A DNA stretch of 10,796 nucleotides. Origin: Myxococcota bacterium (GTDB lineage: Bacteria; Myxococcota; UBA4151). The DNA lies in contig JAPKCE010000037.1 of assembly GCA_028823075.1 (NCBI GenBank), positions 1-10,796 of the forward strand, written 5' to 3'. Every line of letters starts with the position of its first letter. Positions within the stretch are counted from its first letter, which is position 1. The position numbers were made by a program, and so were the translations under genes. Positions 7,870 through 10,796 of this stretch are shown here, in pieces. The notes beneath the pieces are model-generated. The model had not been told where the DNA came from and made no database searches. It worked only from the letters and a program-made list of their open reading frames with translations.

Positions 7870-9959
7870 CGCAGATGGTCCGTACTCGCCGCGGCGACAC
7901 GCGCCGCCAAATTAACGCTCTCAAGCCGCACCCGCAATTTATCACCTAGGGTGAGCGAACTGCCACCCGTCCAACTCAATTTCTGATGGGCCACGTCGAA
8001 CTCGACGCTGCGCAGACCCAAGTCCTCACGGGCAATCATAACACTAACCGGCGGATCGAGCAGGCGAACGTAAATGCCTTTGGCGGCGATTCCGTCGACA
8101 ATTCCGTCGAACTCCTCGCCCTCACGACCTTGCAACAAACGGCAGGCGTAGAGGCGATGTGCAGCGCGTTCAACGGCCACCGAACGGTTTTCGCTGCTGC
8201 TGGCATCGGCGCAAAACTGCGCCAGATCATCATCAACCGGCAAGGGTGCCGGGCGGTCCCCAAGATGCCAACGAATGGCGCGGTGAACCAGCAGATCGGG
8301 GTAACGACGAATCGGCGAGGTAAAATGCAAATAATGTTCGGAACTGAGGCCCCAATGCCCTTCGGGTTCGGCGCCGTATTCGGCTTTGCTCATGGCCCGT
8401 AAAAGCAGCTGACTAAGTACCGGCTTAAGCGGGTTATTGCCGAGCTTTTGCATCATTTTATTGAGTTTAGCGGGGGTCGGCGCCCCCTCAAGCTTGCGCA
8501 GGCCAAGGCTAATAGCGATGGTCATAAAGTTCGTCAGACCGGTGGCCTTCGGCGGCCCATGCACCCGCCAAGGTGCTTGGGTTTTGGCTTCGATCAGACG
8601 ACGCCCCACCTCTTCGTTGGCGGCGATCATACAGACCTCAACCACGCGTTCGGCGAAACGCTGGCTGCGAACCACCACGCCCGTGGGCTCTCCGTCTTCG
8701 TCTAGAGTAAAGCGCTGTTCACTGCTGTGAATCTCGAGCTGGCCGCGACGTGAGCGGGCTGCCATGAGCAAGCGCGCCACCTCGGCGAGCACCGTCGTGC
8801 TCTCACGCAACTCGGCGTCGTCGGGTAGGGCGTCGTGTTTGCCGTCGATAAAGTCTTGCACCAAATCGTAGCTTAAATCGGCGCGTGAGTTGATGGTTCC
8901 AAGCCCCCATTCACCGTCGACAACCACGCCTTGATAGTCGATCACCATGCGCATGAAGACGACGGGGCGGTCCACGCCGGCGCGCAACGACGCGGCGTCG
9001 GCGCTGATCCATTCGGGGAGCATCGGCAGCACCCGATCGGGCAGGTAGGTCGAGCAACCGCGGGCCACAGCGTAACGATCGAGATCACGTCCTGGGCGCA
9101 CAAAACCGGCGACATCGGCGATGGCGACGAAAAGCTCGACACCGCGCGGGTTCCAGCGCGCAAAAAGCGCGTCGTCGTGATCACGGGCGTCGGGCGGGTC
9201 GATGGTCGAAAACGGCAGATGGGTGAGATCGATGCGCTTAGCTTCGCCGTCTTCGCAAGGTACGGGTCCTGGCTCGGCTTCTTGGGTCACCCATTCAATA
9301 CCCTGCTCAGCGAGCAAGCGCTCCACTTCAATACTCAAGGGTCCGGCGCCCTTGTAGACTTTGTCGAGTTTGCTCAACAGAGTTGGCGAAGCATCGGCAG
9401 AAACCGGGGGTTCCAGGCCGATGATGCGCGCCCGGACCATATCACCAGCGGCAACCTTGGTCTCGCCAACATCCACCGAAACGGGCATTTCCATGCGCCG
9501 GTCTTCGGGATCGAGAATCCAGCGTTTATGGCCCTCGATGAGTTTGCCGATGAGGAACTGTCGGTGGCGCTTAATAAGTTCTAGGTTAATCCCTTCGAAG
9601 CCACGCCGCCCTGGAACCAGATCAGCTTGGACCTCATCACCATCGAGCAGGTTTTCAAATTTTCCGGGCGCCACAAAGGCGGATACGCCGCGCGCACCGT
9701 CGATAAAAGCAAAGCCCCGAGGCGAGACTTTTAGACGACCGCGCAAGGTCTGGGTGCGCCGAAGCCTCATGCGCTGCGCGTCACCTTTGCTCAGCAAACC
9801 GTGGGTCTGCTTGGTTTTCAGCCAGGAACGAAAAGCCCGGCGTTGTCCCGGGTCGATGTCCATGGCGTGAATCAATTGGGCTGGCGTCATGCCGTAGCCG
9901 TCGGTGCCGCGGAGAATTTCCACAAGCTGTTGTTGGTCGAAGTTTTGTTGTTGGCTCAA
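7866..9959 (-). CDS. rnr: Ribonuclease R (VacB/RNase II family 3'-5' exoribonuclease)
   Basis: The 697-residue cytosolic exonuclease degrades structured RNA from the 3' end. Domains in order are an N-terminal winged-helix-like region (8-60), cold-shock OB domains (about 72-115, GRLKVSPRGFAFID, and 135-182), the RNB catalytic domain (243-575) and an S1 domain (615-690). The active-site acidic set is intact in TIDPPDARDHDDALF: D254, D257, D260, D262 and D263. Other hallmarks are YLPDRVLPMLPE, AERVVEVCMIAANEE and HFTSPIRRYPDLLVHRAI. It is more compact than the E. coli enzyme (813 residues) and lacks a lysine-rich C-terminal tail. The start is TTG at 9959 with only a weak GGGA upstream. The first ATG (codon 24) would cut the winged-helix region, so TTG is preferred. 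It is the first gene of the glycan cluster, and its stop overlaps the flippase start. Confidence 0.96.
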   Translation of the reverse strand: MSQQQNFDQQQLVEILRGTDGYGMTPAQLIHAMDIDPGQRRAFRSWLKTKQTHGLLSKGDAQRMRLRRTQTLRGRLKVSPRGFAFIDGARGVSAFVAPGKFENLLDGDEVQADLVPGRRGFEGINLELIKRHRQFLIGKLIEGHKRWILDPEDRRMEMPVSVDVGETKVAAGDMVRARIIGLEPPVSADASPTLLSKLDKVYKGAGPLSIEVERLLAEQGIEWVTQEAEPGPVPCEDGEAKRIDLTHLPFSTIDPPDARDHDDALFARWNPRGVELFVAIADVAGFVRPGRDLDRYAVARGCSTYLPDRVLPMLPEWISADAASLRAGVDRPVVFMRMVIDYQGVVVDGEWGLGTINSRADLSYDLVQDFIDGKHDALPDDAELRESTTVLAEVARLLMAARSRRGQLEIHSSEQRFTLDEDGEPTGVVVRSQRFAERVVEVCMIAANEEVGRRLIEAKTQAPWRVHGPPKATGLTNFMTIAISLGLRKLEGAPTPAKLNKMMQKLGNNPLKPVLSQLLLRAMSKAEYGAEPEGHWGLSSEHYLHFTSPIRRYPDLLVHRAIRWHLGDRPAPLPVDDDLAQFCADASSSENRSVAVERAAHRLYACRLLQGREGEEFDGIVDGIAAKGIYVRLLDPPVSVMIAREDLGLRSVEFDVAHQKLSWTGGSSLTLGDKLRVRLESVNLAARVAAASTDHLR

Positions 9960-9975
9960 AGGCTAGTTTTCCCGT

Positions 9976-10004
9976 TTGACAGGCTTAAATCCAAAGTCTA
10001 GGTG
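9976..10004 (+). promoter_or_regulatory. Possible sigma70-type promoter of tRNA-Leu(CAG)
   Basis: A perfect TTGACA lies at 9976-9981. About 17 bases later there is only a poor -10 candidate (TAGGTG at 9999-10004). Transcription would start near 10011, shortly before the tRNA at 10028. The -35 is convincing and the -10 is not. The same stretch is the 5' leader of rnr on the other strand, so the two transcription units diverge here. Confidence 0.4.
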
Positions 10005-10027
10005 GGCTCCGCCTTGATGAACCCTGT

Positions 10028-10114
<87 letters not shown>

Positions 10115-10122
10115 GCAAAGGC

Positions 10123-10156
10123 AAAGCGGCGAAGCATCGCCGCTTTTGTTGTTTTT
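10123..10156 (+). terminator. Rho-independent terminator after tRNA-Leu(CAG), possibly bidirectional
   Basis: A perfect 9-bp stem AAAGCGGCG / CGCCGCTTT closes a 6-base loop. On the plus strand it is followed by the T-rich tract TGTTGTTTTT. It begins eight bases after the tRNA CCA. On the minus strand the same hairpin lies 25 nt past the stop of the membrane-protein gene and is followed by a weaker T-containing tract, so it may stop both convergent units. Confidence 0.8.
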
Positions 10157-10171
10157 GGGCCGAAGCGCAAG

Positions 10172-10594
10172 CTAAAGTGCGTAACGTTGTGCGATCATGG
10201 CGAGGCTGCCGAAGACGGCGACCACAAAAGCCAGTAGTATGGCGGCACCTAAGGGGCTGCCTTGGCGGCCCCAATCAAAGATCTTTGGACCGAGTAGAGC
10301 CGGCACCAGAGCGGTTAGCCACCAGCGCTCATGAAACACCGCGGGCTCGGCGGTCGGCATAAGATGCCAAACCTCGTTGAGTACAACCACTAAGAAAGGC
10401 CCGCAAAAGAAGCCGAGCAAAATCGAGAAATAGGGGTTGGGCACATTCGACAAGGTGAGCAAGCTCACCGCCAGAACCGCTACCGCGACCACCAGGGGAA
10501 AGGGCAGGTCAAGAGCGCTCATGTCGAGCAAAGCTTTGTAACCACCTGGCGTCTCGGCCAAGCGCGTGAGCAGATCCATGGTGGTTTCGAGCAC
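10172..10594 (-). CDS. Small integral membrane protein of unknown function
   Basis: I do not recognise a family for this 140-residue protein. It shows an N-terminal soluble stretch of about 30 residues and then probably four membrane helices: about 32-49, 54-74, 91-106 and 115-135. The loop after helix 2 carries charged and aromatic residues (NEVWHLMP, then FHERWW), and a second loop has KIFDWGRQGS. There is no signal peptide and no cysteine pair; the one Cys is at 64. The GTG start at 10594 is supported by AAAGGAG with GGAG seven bases upstream; ATG at codon 6 is a less likely alternative. It is a single-gene unit between two opposite-strand tRNA-Leu genes. The strong ribosome site and the terminator beyond its stop suggest a real expressed gene. 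Confidence 0.75.
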   Translation of the reverse strand: MLETTMDLLTRLAETPGGYKALLDMSALDLPFPLVVAVAVLAVSLLTLSNVPNPYFSILLGFFCGPFLVVVLNEVWHLMPTAEPAVFHERWWLTALVPALLGPKIFDWGRQGSPLGAAILLAFVVAVFGSLAMIAQRYAL

Positions 10595-10601
10595 GACAAA
10601 T

Positions 10602-10608
10602 CTCCTTT
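10602..10608 (-). promoter_or_regulatory. Strong Shine-Dalgarno of the small membrane-protein gene
   Basis: The minus strand reads AAAGGAG, with GGAG seven bases before the GTG at 10594. This is the best ribosome binding site in the window and it fixes the start. Confidence 0.7.
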
Positions 10609-10642
10609 CGGTAGCCTATGCTATTTTTACCCCGCAAACACC

Positions 10643-10672
10643 TTGGAAAGATCTCGTCATCTTGCCTATAGG
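10643..10672 (+). promoter_or_regulatory. Sigma70-like promoter of tRNA-Leu(UAA)
   Basis: TTGGAA (10643-10648) and TATAGG (10667-10672) are separated by 18 bases. A G+C-rich discriminator (GCGAACC) follows, as often seen at stringently controlled stable-RNA promoters. Transcription would begin only a few bases before the tRNA at 10683, leaving a very short 5' leader. Confidence 0.55.
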
Positions 10673-10682
10673 GCGAACCGAT

Positions 10683-10769
10683 GCTCGCCTGGTGGAATCG
10701 GTAGACACTGCAGACTTAAAATCTGTTGGGCGAAAGCCCGTCCGGGTTCGAGTCCCGGGGCGAGCACCA
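10683..10769 (+). tRNA. tRNA-Leu (anticodon UAA)
   Basis: This is an 87-base class II tRNA with encoded CCA. The acceptor stem GCTCGCC pairs fully with GGCGAGC. The anticodon stem GCAGA/TCTGT closes the loop CTTAAAA with TAA at 10717-10719. The variable arm is GGGC-GAAA-GCCC, with the same GAAA tetraloop as the tRNA-Leu(CAG) upstream, and the T arm is CCGGG-TTCGAGT-CCCGG. It decodes UUA and, by wobble, UUG. The 27 bases after it contain no complete terminator. Confidence 0.97.
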
Positions 10770-10796
10770 ACTAAGGGTTCAAGGGAGCCCGGGCAA

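Noticed and set aside
8931..9584. Plus-strand open frame of 217 codons
   Set aside because: It is antisense to the RNB catalytic region of rnr, where the minus-strand frame is certain. Its composition is that of a shadow frame.
9960..10027. Promoter for rnr on the minus strand (TAGACT as -10)
   Set aside because: The only -35 candidate (TTCATC) is 15 bases away and poor, so I could not support specific boxes. A promoter is expected here but not identified.
10683..10769. tRNA-Leu(UAA) as an integration (att) site for a mobile element
   Set aside because: No integrase or direct repeat of the tRNA 3' end is visible in the window, and the sequence beyond it is missing.
10770..10796. Start of a terminator after tRNA-Leu(UAA) (GGGTTC-AAGG-GAGCCC)
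   Set aside because: The 6-bp stem includes a G-T pair and the window ends before any T tract could be seen.

Overview
The window is about 10.8 kb of gene-dense bacterial DNA, roughly 58-60 % G+C by eye. Every protein gene lies on the minus strand and two tRNA-Leu genes lie on the plus strand. A MopE-type acidic/cysteine metal-binding motif sits inside the alkaline-phosphatase-superfamily enzyme. Such motifs are especially common in myxobacteria and related former deltaproteobacteria, so I infer a Myxococcota-like Gram-negative host with moderate confidence. I see no phage, insertion sequence or CRISPR.

Layout, in direction of transcription (right to left). (1) 10683-10769, tRNA-Leu(UAA), plus strand, with a sigma70-like promoter. 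(2) 10172-10594, an unrecognised 140-residue membrane protein, minus strand. (3) 10028-10114, tRNA-Leu(CAG), plus strand, followed by a strong hairpin terminator at 10123-10156 that separates it from the convergent membrane-protein gene. (4) 9959 to beyond position 1, seven tightly packed minus-strand genes: RNase R (rnr), a Wzx-like lipid-linked glycan flippase, an integral-membrane PMT/ArnT-like glycosyltransferase, a cytosolic GT2 resembling polyprenyl-phosphate sugar synthases, two GT4 (GT-B) glycosyltransferases, and a membrane-anchored sulfatase/phosphotransferase-like enzyme that runs off the left edge.

Five of the six junctions in this cluster overlap: four by 4 nt (GTGA or ATGA) and one by 1 nt (TAATG). 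Translational coupling and a single transcript are therefore likely. The two GT4 genes are either separated by 62 nt or nearly touching, depending on the start chosen.

Working model (inference): the cytosolic GT4 enzymes build a lipid-linked glycan and the Wzx-like protein flips it. The GT2 makes a polyprenyl-phosphate sugar, which the PMT-like enzyme uses as donor on the periplasmic side. The alkaline-phosphatase-superfamily enzyme then modifies the product outside the membrane. No Wzy polymerase or O-antigen ligase is visible. The unusual part is that this envelope-glycan set is translationally linked to RNase R. No stretch over 300 bases lacks a gene; the only non-coding gaps are 9960-10027, 10115-10171, 10595-10682 and the last 27 bases.
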